A stretch of 48,671 nt of DNA from JBBIWA01 sp037439425 (GCA_037439425.1 JBBIWA010000035.1:1-48671); one strand, 5' to 3'. Positions 23,916 through 32,705 are shown, counted from the stretch's first letter. The notes: generated by a model not told the origin, from the sequence alone. Numbers and translations: made by a program.

Positions 23916-25385
23916 TTAAAAACCCGTGGTTTCAGGTCTCCGATAACCAAAGAATTTATGAAAAGCTCGCAGCTCAAGCGGGTAAGAATAGAACTTTAAG
24001 CGATAACGCCATCCGCCCAAGGCTCGCAGCAACGCGCGTTTCAGTCCGGTTAAGCTGGTATCGGTTACTGTCGGATAGTAAGCATTCAAGACGCTTTCAA
24101 AATCGCGCACCTTCCTCTTCAAACCCGGATCAAGCCACGGCGTCTTCAGATCACGCCGCAGGGCAAACTTTCTCCAATCTTCGCTCACCCACTCGGCCAG
24201 CGTGTCAGGGAACTTGAAGCCCATCGCCCTGGCCTCGGCATAGAGCGTGCCATCCAGTGGAACTGGCGTGTAGAGGTAGAGAATGATTTCGGTCTCGGGG
24301 TTGACCTCTTTGACACGTCGGATGAATTCGATGGTGGTATTGATGCCATCGAGTGGATTGGGCGGATTGCCCACCACGAAGGAGAATTCAGGCACGATGC
24401 CATAGGACTTCATGCGTTTGGCCAGTTCGAGCGTCAAGTTGGGAGTCACGCTGCCGCCCTTGTTCATGCGCTTGAGCACTTCAGCAGAACCTGACTCAGC
24501 TCCGCAGAAGATCATCTTGAGGCCGCTGGCTTTCATCTTCTGCCAGGTAGCGTCGCTGTAACGCATCAACTCATCCACGCGACCCAGCGCCCACCAGCTC
24601 ATTCCCAGTTTCGTGATGCGCTCGGCAAACTCAGCCGTGCGGCCTTCGTGAATGAAGAAATCCATATCGTGAAACTGGATGGCATCGGCGCCGTACTCGT
24701 CATGCTGAAACTTGATGATGCGCTCCATCCGCTCCGGCGATTGTGGCAGCCAGCGCTGATTGACCATACTGACAATCGCGCAAAAGTTACACGCGAACGG
24801 GCAGCCATACGATGATTGATGCGTCCCCACGCGATTGCCCAGATAGTGCTTGTGGAAATAACGCTCCATCCGAACCCGGTGATAAGGCCAGTCGGGCAAA
24901 TCATCGAGCGGGATGAGCGGGCGAGGGGGATTGCGTTTGATCGTTCCGTTTTCTCTGTAGCTCAAGCCGAGGATGGAAGTGAAACTGCCGCCACCTTCTA
25001 GCACGTGGATGAGCTCAAGAAAAGTCTGCTCACCTTGACTGTGCACGCAGAAATCCACGTAATCTTCTTTGAGCGCTACGTCCGCATGCTGCGAAGGGAA
25101 ATATCCGCCCCAGACAATCGGGACTTCAGGCAGTGCAGCCTTGAGTCGCTGGCTGTCAGCCACAGCCCGGACCAACTGCGGCCCCGGCATAACTGTGATC
25201 CCGATGGCGGTGAGTCTTCTCCTTCTGCCCACCTCGATGATATAGCCCACCGGGTCCGCCATCAGATTGCCGTCCACGATCTCATAGCTATACTCGCCTT
25301 CGAGCATCGAAGCCACTGCCAGCAGAGCCATCGGCAATGGCTTCTTATGCGAAGGCGTGCTCCACGGGTTGTAGAGGATGATCAT
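23916..25385 (-). CDS. B12-binding-domain radical SAM protein
   Basis: Protein of 489 residues. Residues about 1-165 form a cobalamin-binding-like Rossmann domain (IVDGNLMADPVGYII..., ITVMPGPQL, IVWGGYFPSQHADVAL) without the DXHXXG histidine, as is usual for this class. The radical SAM core has Cys195-x3-Cys199-x2-Cys202 (GCPFACNFCAI) for the 4Fe-4S cluster, then FHDMDFFIHEGR and GAESGSAEVLKRMNKGG. The C-terminal region, after SEDWRKFALRRDLKTPWL, resembles class B enzymes of the BchE/hopanoid or cyclase type. Reactions in the family include methylation of unactivated carbon, ring formation and oxidation. Its start overlaps the stop of the upstream methyltransferase (ATGA). Confidence 0.92.
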   Translation of the reverse strand: MIILYNPWSTPSHKKPLPMALLAVASMLEGEYSYEIVDGNLMADPVGYIIEVGRRRRLTAIGITVMPGPQLVRAVADSQRLKAALPEVPIVWGGYFPSQHADVALKEDYVDFCVHSQGEQTFLELIHVLEGGGSFTSILGLSYRENGTIKRNPPRPLIPLDDLPDWPYHRVRMERYFHKHYLGNRVGTHQSSYGCPFACNFCAIVSMVNQRWLPQSPERMERIIKFQHDEYGADAIQFHDMDFFIHEGRTAEFAERITKLGMSWWALGRVDELMRYSDATWQKMKASGLKMIFCGAESGSAEVLKRMNKGGSVTPNLTLELAKRMKSYGIVPEFSFVVGNPPNPLDGINTTIEFIRRVKEVNPETEIILYLYTPVPLDGTLYAEARAMGFKFPDTLAEWVSEDWRKFALRRDLKTPWLDPGLKRKVRDFESVLNAYYPTVTDTSLTGLKRALLRALGGWRYRLKFYSYPLELRAFHKFFGYRRPETTGF

Positions 25386-26176
25386 ACCTCTTTCCTCTCC
25401 AGCTCAATGATCATATGGTCGGCCAAGTGAGTGAAGGGGAACAAACTCGCAGCCGCATCTTCCAGGTAATACAGCAGGCGGCACAGGCGTGGGCGCTTAG
25501 CAATCACTGGCGCAAGATACGAGGGTGGCAGAAAAACACCCAAACCAGTTGCGCCTACTGGCTTAAAACCAGGCTCGAATGTCTGCTTCACGGAGCGCAA
25601 CGACGGATACCACACCTGAATTCGACTGTGGCCGATTTTGGCCTCGATGCCCTGACGTTTTAAGCGGCGAAACGCTGTGCGCGGCTGCCAGTGCATCAAA
25701 TGCCACACGATCTCCCACGCGCACCATCGTGACATAATCACAAAGATCAATTTGCCGCCTGGCTTGACGACCTCGCGCAGCATCTCAGCTACTGGCCGCA
25801 GATCAGCTACACAGTTCAAGCCGCCGAAGTTCGAAAACGCTCCGTCAAATTTCGCCTCAAACGAATCAAGCTCAGGATGAGCCAGGTCGAGCCGCCGCGT
25901 TTGAACTTTACCGGTCAGCCCGCGCTCCGATACTTTGCGCTCGGCGATCGCCAGCATCTGGCTTGAGACGTCTGTGGCAACCACTTCAATTCCTCGCTGC
26001 GCCAACCAGAGGGCGTCTTCACCGGTGCCGCAATTGAGTTCTAAAATCCGGTCACCAACTTTGAATGATTCAGCCAATCTCGCTCTGACCATCTCGCGCA
26101 GCGCGCGCCCCAGCCAGCTCTCGCTGAACCCGCGATCGTAATCAGCAGCGACAGTATCGAACGGATGGACAATCAC
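25382..26176 (-). CDS. Class I SAM-dependent methyltransferase
   Basis: Protein of 264 residues and first gene of the four-gene minus-strand operon. Motif I is ILELNCGTGEDALWLAQRG, followed by VVATDVSSQMLAIAERK, then FDGAFSNFGGLNCVADL and LREVVKPGGKLIFVIMS. The N-terminus PFDTVAADYDRGFSES is typical of small-molecule methyltransferases. The C-terminal 100 residues are rich in aromatic and Arg residues (FRRLKRQGIEAKIG, VFLPPSYLAPVIAKRPRLCRLLYYLEDAA), a pattern often found in lipid- or membrane-substrate enzymes. The last four bases overlap the radical SAM start. Confidence 0.9.
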   Translation of the reverse strand: MIVHPFDTVAADYDRGFSESWLGRALREMVRARLAESFKVGDRILELNCGTGEDALWLAQRGIEVVATDVSSQMLAIAERKVSERGLTGKVQTRRLDLAHPELDSFEAKFDGAFSNFGGLNCVADLRPVAEMLREVVKPGGKLIFVIMSRWCAWEIVWHLMHWQPRTAFRRLKRQGIEAKIGHSRIQVWYPSLRSVKQTFEPGFKPVGATGLGVFLPPSYLAPVIAKRPRLCRLLYYLEDAAASLFPFTHLADHMIIELERKEV

Positions 26177-26924
26177 GACGCCTCGCCTCAGCAGTTCGCT
26201 CTTTCCGGGCAGAGATGGCCGATAGCCACTCTTTCCATCCTTGCTGGAAGCGATTATCTATCTTCTCGGACACAAAAACCAAGGGTGCGGACCGAGTCCG
26301 AAGAGCTACTGCTGCCCCACGACCTAGTTTCCACCCTCTGGCGGCCTTACAGCCGGCCTTTGAAAATTGCTCTCGCACTTATACTGCTTGCAGCCTGAGA
26401 TGAGACTCTCCGCTGCTGAAACCCTTGTGAGCGCAGGCACGGCTGCGTGCCAGGCTCTCGCCCAGAACTACTCCCCAGCCACGCGCGCTACTGGCCGCAA
26501 GAGCAGCGCGCAAGATGCGTGCGCCATTAGTTTCTACACCGTCAAGATGTGGTACAACAAAGTCTATGATCATAAAAGTTCCTGAACTCGCACCGCGCTG
26601 ACAAGCGCGCTATCGCACACCGGTCACACAACATTCGAGCACTGCCCGCGGGGCAGCGGTCAGACGGGAGCGGGTCGTTTGCCGCCGCCTGTGTCATCGT
26701 CTGGGCGCTGCTGAAGTGGGACGAGCTGCGAGCAGCAGCGTGCCTACTCATAGACTTGATCGGCCGCACGCACAGCCAGGAGAAGGGAGCTTGATGTGGA
26801 ACCTCTGGAACCGTCATCCATTGCGCGCCTTGAAGAGGCGTCAGTAGACACCACCCAGAGGAGAGTCAGATGTGCAACCTCTGAAGCTTGAAGAGACCTC
26901 GGCGGGTGCTTAATTAAGCAGAGG
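26177..26924. other. Spacer upstream of the radical SAM operon
   Basis: 748 bases with no supported gene. A minus-strand frame 26379-26573 starts MIIDFVVPHLDGVETNG but shows no family. A 16-base near-repeat, GATGTGGAACCTCTGG at 26793 and GATGTGCAACCTCTGA at 26869, is present. The promoter of the operon should be here on the minus strand, but I see no strong match. Confidence 0.5.
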
Positions 26925-28424
26925 TTAATTCCAAAACTGCGCCAGTAAGGCACGCTGTTTGGCCGACAGCTTGGTCGCTATTTCAACGCGAGGTCGAGAA
27001 ATCCCCGGCTCAACTATCAGCCCGTAAGGCGCAAGGCTCTTTGCCAGGTTAATCTCGCGCGTCCCTTCGATGTAATCGCGAATGAAGTGGGTGAAGTTTC
27101 CAGCCTGACCCATCTGTATTAAGACCTCGCGGTTGCCCACCTCGCGCGCGCTGCCTGCGTAATTCTGGTAGAGCTGGCGGATCACTGTTATCAAGTTCCG
27201 TTTTCCCTCGCTCTGCCAACGCAACTCCAGGTCATAGAGTGCCGCTACCAGCATCCCTTTACGATAAACCAGATCGTAACTGGCCGGGGTCGCAAACTTC
27301 TCAGGCGAAGCTGCGATGAGCGAGAGGTGCGTGCGTAGCGGATTGGCAGCATAGACTTCGTATTCTTCACCCAGCGCATCGAGATACTCCCTCATCCCAA
27401 CCAGCCGCAGGCGCAACAAAGTCTGCAGCGCGATGTAGCGAGTGAAGCCTTCCCAGAACCAGTCGAAGTTCTCGCGCAGGCGAAAAGCATTCGGCAAGTA
27501 ATAGTGAAACAACTCGTGAGCCAGGTGGCGCTGATAGTGCGCCAGCGTGCGTGACCAGTCTGCGGTAGCATTGAGCATCAGAATAATGGTGCGCCCCCGG
27601 CTCAGCGCGCTGGAGCGCAGGCCTGTCAGCGGAAGCGGAAAAGGAGCGAGGGTGAGGAGAAAATCGCCCTGCTCGGCGCTTCCGATCATAGCTGCTTGCT
27701 CGCGGCTGATTGCTTCTACTAACCAGGCCACCTGTTGATCGGTAAAGCCCCAGATGCCTGCAATCGCCACGCGCAGGCGCATCCCATCTACCTTCAACTC
27801 TTGCCTGCGCAAGCGACCGAGGAAGAAGACCGCGCGTTGCGGATCCACGATCTCAAAAAACTCTCCGGCTTGCACTTCGGTCGTTGCTATCTGCCAGCCT
27901 TCAGGAGGCAGGATGCGCAAGCGCAATGGGGGCGTCAGCTCTTCACAGCGAGGAGCTCTTTCGGCGCACACCTGTGGGAGCAGATCGGAAATCAGCAGGA
28001 AGCTCGCTTCGGGGCCGATGCTTGAGCTCAGCGCGTACTGTGAGGGATCGAGCGCGCGCGCCAGTCGCAGCTCATAGCTGATGCTCACCCGCTGGGCGTG
28101 CCCGACCACGCTAAAGTAATATTGACCGCCGCCGTGAAGCTCCAGCGGCAGCACCACGCCCGCCTCATCTTTGATCTGGAGCGCAAAGACTCGCTCACTC
28201 AAGCGGTCAAGCCCTGCGAACCGGTCCAGGAAGCGCAACTGACTCTTGCCCACTGGCAAAACAGAGCTCGTGCAGTTGACCCGCAGCGAGCGGTGGTGCA
28301 CAGAGAGATCAGAGATTTGACAGCTAAGCGAGGGCGAAACCGGGAGAGCCAGACCGTAGGCAGAAACAGCCAGGCAGAAGAGAAGAAGCAGAGAGCGCAA
28401 GGCAGCAAGCCACAGCAGAGTCAC
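26925..28424 (-). CDS. Exported gluzincin-type zinc metallopeptidase (M1/M61-like)
   Basis: Protein of 499 residues starting at GTG 28424, preceded by GAGGT five bases upstream. It has a signal peptide (LLWLAALRSLLLLFCLAVSAYGLA). The N-terminal 210 residues look like a beta sandwich. The catalytic part has His303-Glu304-Leu-Phe-His307 and, 18 positions on, Glu325 in DWFWEGFTRYIA, the HEXXH...E pattern of gluzincins. The WFWEGFTRY context resembles M61 more than M1, but the spacing to the third ligand is shorter than in the M61 members I remember. The substrate is unknown; it is likely periplasmic. It is ten bases downstream of the J-domain gene, so the two form an operon. Confidence 0.8.
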   Translation of the reverse strand: MTLLWLAALRSLLLLFCLAVSAYGLALPVSPSLSCQISDLSVHHRSLRVNCTSSVLPVGKSQLRFLDRFAGLDRLSERVFALQIKDEAGVVLPLELHGGGQYYFSVVGHAQRVSISYELRLARALDPSQYALSSSIGPEASFLLISDLLPQVCAERAPRCEELTPPLRLRILPPEGWQIATTEVQAGEFFEIVDPQRAVFFLGRLRRQELKVDGMRLRVAIAGIWGFTDQQVAWLVEAISREQAAMIGSAEQGDFLLTLAPFPLPLTGLRSSALSRGRTIILMLNATADWSRTLAHYQRHLAHELFHYYLPNAFRLRENFDWFWEGFTRYIALQTLLRLRLVGMREYLDALGEEYEVYAANPLRTHLSLIAASPEKFATPASYDLVYRKGMLVAALYDLELRWQSEGKRNLITVIRQLYQNYAGSAREVGNREVLIQMGQAGNFTHFIRDYIEGTREINLAKSLAPYGLIVEPGISRPRVEIATKLSAKQRALLAQFWN

Positions 28425-28433
28425 TGCTACCTC

Positions 28434-29216
28434 TCACCATTCATCGAGCCGAAGGTTGACCAGATACATCATATCCACAATCAAGACCGCAATCGGCGGA
28501 TAGAAGAAGACTGCAAAAAAGAGATCTAGCAGGTGAGTCTGGCCAAAGAACTGGCTGGTGAAATCCTCCGTGAGCATACCTAGCAACATCCCCGTGCCCA
28601 AGGAGAGCATGTAGCCGCCAATTACAAACGTCCAGGCCACGCTGCGTTTGAATGGCTTGTCCGGACGCAGAGGGCGTGTGATGGAGACAACTGATGCCCG
28701 ATAGGTGTAGCGATCAAAGTGGTGCTTGAGACTGGTGAAAAGGTGCCAGACGCTGATAGCGAAAAGCAGGATCAGCACTGCGCGCAGGTAGGGGTTGGAG
28801 ATCCCAAGGATAGACGGTTTGAGCATGGCGACCATGAAGGTCGAAAGGAAGAGCGTCACGGTAGTGTAGACCGCTTGCCCTCGCGCTCGCGCCTCTTCTC
28901 GCTCCCGCTCTAACCACTCGTTAACGATCCGATCAACGCGCGCCTGATAGTAGGCCCGGCGCGCGGCGCGCGCCGCCGCTGAATCGCTCGCAGTCCGTCT
29001 GCTCGCGCCGGTGGAGCCCAACCGGTCATAGAGATCGCGGCGCTTGGGGTCAATCAATATGTGGTAAGCCTCACTGACACGGCTGAATTCTCGTGCAGCA
29101 GCCGGGTCTGAATTGACGTCAGGATGGTATTTGCGCGCCAGACGGCGGTAAGCTGATTTGATTTCGCTTTGACTGGCTGTGCGGCTTACGCCCAGCACAC
29201 TATACGGGTCAGCCAT
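28434..29216 (-). CDS. J-domain membrane protein
   Basis: Protein of 260 residues. Residues 1-70 form a J domain with intact His31-Pro-Asp33, the DnaK-activating motif. A basic linker follows (GSTGASRRTASDSAAARAARRAYYQARVDR). Three or four hydrophobic segments fill about 115-255 (YTTVTLFLSTFMVAML, AVLILLFAISVWHLF, WTFVIGGYMLSLGTGMLLG, LLDLFFAVFFYPPIAVLIV). It lacks the Gly/Phe, zinc and C-terminal substrate domains of DnaJ, so it is a class C co-chaperone that would recruit DnaK to the inner membrane. Its partner gene encodes an exported metallopeptidase, which suggests a membrane or envelope quality-control role (inference). Confidence 0.9.
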   Translation of the reverse strand: MADPYSVLGVSRTASQSEIKSAYRRLARKYHPDVNSDPAAAREFSRVSEAYHILIDPKRRDLYDRLGSTGASRRTASDSAAARAARRAYYQARVDRIVNEWLEREREEARARGQAVYTTVTLFLSTFMVAMLKPSILGISNPYLRAVLILLFAISVWHLFTSLKHHFDRYTYRASVVSITRPLRPDKPFKRSVAWTFVIGGYMLSLGTGMLLGMLTEDFTSQFFGQTHLLDLFFAVFFYPPIAVLIVDMMYLVNLRLDEW

Positions 29217-29798
29217 CAGCCTACGAAGCCAGCAGGACGCTGGCGAGAGCCCAGACCGCGTAAGCTGCGAGGAGCGGTCCAGGGCCTAGTTAATTACCTG
29301 CGCGGCGCCTGCCGCACGTAAGTGCTCGTTTTTTGACTGGAAACGAGCCGTAGCCAGGACCTGTTTTGGTCAGCTCACCCGCGAAGGTGAGTAATGTTCA
29401 CCTCGGCCCGTGTTTCTAGGCTTTTTACGCTTGCAGCACTGTCCGTTAACGCGGCCGCAAGTCCTGTTTAACTGCAAACGACAGTTGCCTGGAACTGGTG
29501 CTGCCGTTGCAGGGTGTGATGACCCAGATTCGGATTTCGGATTTCGGATTTCGAATTTCGGATTTAAATTCGCAATTCGCAATTCGCAATTCGAAATCCC
29601 CAAACGTAGTTCACCGGATTACTCCGGATCACTGAGCCTCACTTGAGTGTTTGCGAGAAGAAAAGTCAGGAATCAAATAGGACGTTTGGTTACTTTCCTT
29701 GTTCCTCCCGCGCCGCGCACTCAACGGGCTAAAACCATCATTTCACACCTGGTATTCTACGAGATCTGGAACGAGTTTCAAGCGGGATGATTGGCTTC
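29217..29798. other. Spacer between the J-domain gene and pepA
   Basis: 582 bases without a gene. The central part is the heptamer tract at 29531-29598. The rest is unremarkable; no terminator with a clear T-run was found. Confidence 0.55.
29531..29598. repeat. Heptanucleotide tandem tract (CGGATTT then CGCAATT)
   Basis: CGGATTT three times, CGAATTT, CGGATTT, a 5-base AAATT, then CGCAATT three times and CGAAATC. The second group has the same CGCAATT unit as the tract at 11522, 18 kb away. Confidence 0.85.
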
Positions 29799-31301
29799 TT
29801 AGCCCCTTGCTGGATTCCCTTCGGCTACTTCGCAGACCAGATTGACCAGCGTGCGGACGCAGACGCCGGTTGGTCCCACCGCAAGGTAGGGCTTATTGTT
29901 TTCATTCCAGGCGGTGCCCGCAATATCGAGATGCGCCCAGGGCGTATCTTCGACAAATTCACGCAAGAAATAAGCAGCCGTGATCGTGCCCGCCTTGCGC
30001 CCGCCTGTGTTTTTAATGTCAGCAATCTCGCTCTTGATCTGTTCACGGTAATCGCGATCCAGCGGCAGTTGCCAGATGCGCTCGCCGGACTTTTTGCCTG
30101 CGGCAATGATTCGGTCAATCCAGGCCTGATCGGTGCCCAGCACCGCTACGTAGAGATCACCGAGCGCGATAGAGACAGCGCCGGTCAGCGTGGCTAAATC
30201 GACTATCTTGGTAGCGCCGAGTTTGCGTGCGTAAGCCAGCGCATCGGCCAAAATCAAGCGGCCTTCGGCATCGGTATTGATCACCTCGATGGTTTTGCCT
30301 GCCATGGAGCGCACCACATCGCCGGGACGCTGCGCCCGCCCGCTGGGCATATTTTCGACTGCCGGAACGATCCCGATCACGTTGATGGCTGGCTTGAGTT
30401 GCGCAATCGCGCGCAAGGCTGCCATGGTCGTCGCACCGCCAGCCATATCGTATTTCATCTTTTCCATCCCCTCGGCTGGTTTGATGGAGATTCCGCCGGT
30501 ATCGAAGGTGATGCCTTTGCCGACGATTGCAATAGTCTCCTGGGATTGAGTGCTAGGCGTGTAACTGAGCACGATCAACTTGGCTGGCTCGGCGCTGCCT
30601 TGCGCCACGCCCAGCAGGGCGCCCATTCCCAATTCCTTCATCCGCGCTTCATCCAGGACGTCGAGTTCCAGACCGAAAGTCTGGGCACTCTCCTCAGCTC
30701 GCCGAGCCAGCTCGGTCGGCGTCATCACGTTGCCTGGCTCATTAATGAGCTCACGCGCGAAATTGGTCGCTTCTGCGAGAATTCGTCCCCGCTCGACTCC
30801 GCGCCGCAGCTCTTCAGTGTCGCCTTCAGTAGTAGCCAGGATCATTTCTTCCAGGTGATGCTCTTCTTTGTCGCTGGTTCGATACTTGTCCGGATCGTAA
30901 AGTCCTAGCAGGGCGCCTTCAACTGCAGCCTGTGCGCTTTCGCCAATCGGAAGCTGCGAGCGGCGCAGAAAGGCGAAGCGCCGGACCTTCTTGCTGCGCA
31001 AAAGGCGCGCTGCCGTTCCGGCCATGCGCCGAACGCCATCGAGGTCAAATTCTTCTCGTTTGCCGGCGCCGACCAGGAGCAGGCGCCGCGCTTTGATTTC
31101 ACCCGGATTGTGGAGATAAATGGCTTCGCCGGATTTGCCTTTTAATTCGCCGGTCTCGATCAGTGAGGAGATCACCCCGCCCGACCGCTTATCAAGCTCG
31201 GCCAGCACGCCGACTTCCGGTTTCTCACCTTCGTACACGCTGACCACCAACGCATCGCACTCCACCTCATGAAATACTCTCGTGTCTACTTTAACTTCCA
31301 T
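29799..31301 (-). CDS. pepA: Leucyl aminopeptidase (M17 family)
   Basis: Protein of 500 residues, the normal length. The N-terminal macro-like domain covers about 1-170. The C-terminal M17 catalytic domain has GKGITFDTGGISIKPAEGM (Lys and Asp metal ligands), KYDMAGGATTMAALRA and the family signature NTDAEGRL at about 342-349, whose Asp and Glu complete the two-metal site. It removes N-terminal residues from peptides as a hexamer in the cytoplasm; some homologues also bind DNA. Start at ATG 31301. It is the last gene in the minus-strand run and is separated from smpB by a tandem repeat. Confidence 0.96.
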   Translation of the reverse strand: MEVKVDTRVFHEVECDALVVSVYEGEKPEVGVLAELDKRSGGVISSLIETGELKGKSGEAIYLHNPGEIKARRLLLVGAGKREEFDLDGVRRMAGTAARLLRSKKVRRFAFLRRSQLPIGESAQAAVEGALLGLYDPDKYRTSDKEEHHLEEMILATTEGDTEELRRGVERGRILAEATNFARELINEPGNVMTPTELARRAEESAQTFGLELDVLDEARMKELGMGALLGVAQGSAEPAKLIVLSYTPSTQSQETIAIVGKGITFDTGGISIKPAEGMEKMKYDMAGGATTMAALRAIAQLKPAINVIGIVPAVENMPSGRAQRPGDVVRSMAGKTIEVINTDAEGRLILADALAYARKLGATKIVDLATLTGAVSIALGDLYVAVLGTDQAWIDRIIAAGKKSGERIWQLPLDRDYREQIKSEIADIKNTGGRKAGTITAAYFLREFVEDTPWAHLDIAGTAWNENNKPYLAVGPTGVCVRTLVNLVCEVAEGNPARG

Positions 31302-31320
31302 TCTGACTCCTCAGAAAAAC

Positions 31321-31404
31321 CCTGGGTACGCACGCAGCCTTGCGTGCTCGCTTTCGACGAATCCTGGGAGCGCACGCAGCCTTGCGTGCTCGCTTTCGAC
31401 GAGC
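31321..31404. repeat. 42-bp tandem repeat with internal hairpin, two copies
   Basis: Two units start at 31321 and 31363 (landmark CCTGGG, then CGCACGCAGCCTTGCGTGCT). Each contains the inverted repeat GCACGCA-GCCT-TGCGTGC. A related palindrome, GCACGCT-CGCA-AGCGTGC, follows at 31425-31442. It lies between smpB and pepA and could form strong hairpins in the transcript. Confidence 0.85.
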
Positions 31405-31587
31405 GACTCGGTGGATGAAACCGAGCACGCTCGCAAGCGTGCGCTCGTGAGGTTTCCATCGTTTCTCCCACGTCGTCCGTGACGACCTGAAGAACTTCTT
31501 GGAAAATGTGGGGTGGACTGCTAGTTCACCTCCGACTCCATAACGAGTGCGGACTGATGCGCACCTCCTCACAGTTGTACTACTACG

Positions 31588-31664
31588 CTTATCCTTCATC
31601 CTTCAAACCTCAGACTTCATCTGATGGCTGATGACTGAGGTCTTAGATCTGAAGCCTTCATCCT
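31588..31664. repeat. Heptanucleotide tandem tract overlapping the smpB 3' end
   Basis: Eleven units in phase: CTTATCC, TTCATCC, TTCAAAC, CTCAGAC, TTCATCT, GATGGCT, GATGACT, GAGGTCT, TAGATCT, GAAGCCT, TCATCCT. The smpB stop codon (31617-31619) is inside the tract, so the last 14 or so residues of SmpB are encoded by repeat units. Confidence 0.7.
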
Positions 31665-32108
31665 TCCTTTGATCGCCGCGCGCGCTTCACGCTCCTGCGT
31701 CTTGCGCATCTCGGCTTCGCGCTTGTCATAAAGTTTCTTGCCACGTGCGACGGCCACTTCACATTTGATCAGCCCCTTCTTGAAATAAAATTTCGTGGGC
31801 ACCAGAGTTAGCCCCTTCTCCTGTACGCGCGAGCGCAGCCGCTCGATTTCGCGTTTGTGGAGCAGCAAGCGGCGCGTGCGCGTGGGATCGTGATTCTGGC
31901 GATTGCCGTGCGTGTAGGGGCTGATGTGAGCGTTGAGCAACCAGGCCTCGCCATCGCGCACCGCGACGTAGGCGTCCTTGAGATTGACCTGACCGGCGCG
32001 CGCCGACTTGACTTCAGTGCCGGTCAATTGGATGCCCGCTTCATAGGTCTCAAGGATATGATAATTGTGGTAAGCAGCACGGTTAGTGCTGATAATCTTC
32101 TCTGGCAT
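31617..32108 (-). CDS. smpB: SsrA-binding protein SmpB
   Basis: Protein of 163 residues from ATG 32108; the frame has a TTG one codon earlier. It has the family core: AYHNYHILETYEAGIQLTGTEVKS, VNLKDAYVAV, EAWLLNAHISPY, RTRRLLLHKREI and LVPTKFYFKKGLIKCEVAVARGKKLYDKRE. SmpB binds tmRNA and brings it to stalled ribosomes for trans-translation. The functional basic tail (AEMRKTQEREARAAIKGR) is followed by MKASDLRPQSSAIR, an extension encoded in the heptamer tract and unlike normal SmpB ends. The tmRNA gene itself was not found in the window. Confidence 0.95.
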   Translation of the reverse strand: MPEKIISTNRAAYHNYHILETYEAGIQLTGTEVKSARAGQVNLKDAYVAVRDGEAWLLNAHISPYTHGNRQNHDPTRTRRLLLHKREIERLRSRVQEKGLTLVPTKFYFKKGLIKCEVAVARGKKLYDKREAEMRKTQEREARAAIKGRMKASDLRPQSSAIR

Positions 32109-32160
32109 CAATAACGGTTTCCTGACAGCGTTTTCCCGGCCTTCAGGCAGCGAACGTCTC

Positions 32161-32273
32161 CTGACCGCTGACGGCTGAAAACCGATGACTGATCTCCAAA
32201 AGAGAGCAGTGAGGCAAACGATGACTTGATTGCGCCTCGGCTGTCAGCTCCCAGTTATCAGCCGTCAGGCAAA
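32161..32273. repeat. Two heptanucleotide tracts upstream of smpB
   Basis: CTGACCG, CTGACGG, CTGAAAA, CCGATGA, CTGATCT at 32161-32195, and GGCTGTC, AGCTCCC, AGTTATC, AGCCGTC, AGGCAAA at 32239-32273. The two parts are roughly complementary (CTGACGGCTGA versus TCAGCCGTCAG) and could fold on each other. Confidence 0.6.
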
Positions 32274-32321
32274 CTAATTCATCGGCACACGCCACTGAAG
32301 ACCGCTGCCCCGGTCGCCCAG

Positions 32322-32705
32322 CTACATCTCGCTGGTTTGGACGAATCCAGAACTTTCATAAAGCGGGCGCCCCTTGTCAGAGGCAGGCAACGTGATGTGA
32401 GGGATCCGGCGCTCGCCTCCCCAGGCGAGGATATACGCTTCCTCCCCACCCTGTAGGCTGCCAGGGCGCGGAAGCAACCGGCGCAACAACACGCCGCCAC
32501 TCGCAATCACCTCTCCGCCAGCTTCGACCAGCCAGCCCAGATACCGACCCGACTCAATCAAGCTAATCAAGCAGGCACGCGAGGCTGTTTCCACTACAGG
32601 CAGCTCTGGCTCAGCAAGCGCTCCCAGGTCGCGGAAGATCGCTGTACGATGGGGCGCAAGCACTGCGGCAACTGCAGCTGGGCGAATCCGATACTCCATC
32701 TTCAT
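32322..32705 (-). pseudogene. GNAT-family acetyltransferase with internal deletion, probably inactive
   Basis: A frame of 127 residues that begins as a GNAT protein (YRIRPAAVAAVLAPHRTAIFRDLG, then ESGRYLGWLVEAGGEVIASGGVLLR) and ends as one (PASDKGRPLYESSGFVQTSEM). The part that should hold the acetyl-CoA loop (Arg/Gln-x-x-Gly-x-Gly/Ala) and helix is missing: YILAW runs into ERRIPHITLPAS within a few residues, about 35 shorter than relatives. The junction carries a perfect inverted repeat, CTCGCCT-CCCC-AGGCGAG, near 32410-32430, a plausible deletion hot spot. The reading frame is kept, and the ATG overlaps the gpsA stop by four bases, so it is still translated if gpsA is. Confidence 0.6.

Noticed and set aside
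29410..29646. Plus-strand frame over the heptamer tract
   Set aside because: Its codons are produced by the repeat itself; no motif and no ribosome binding site.
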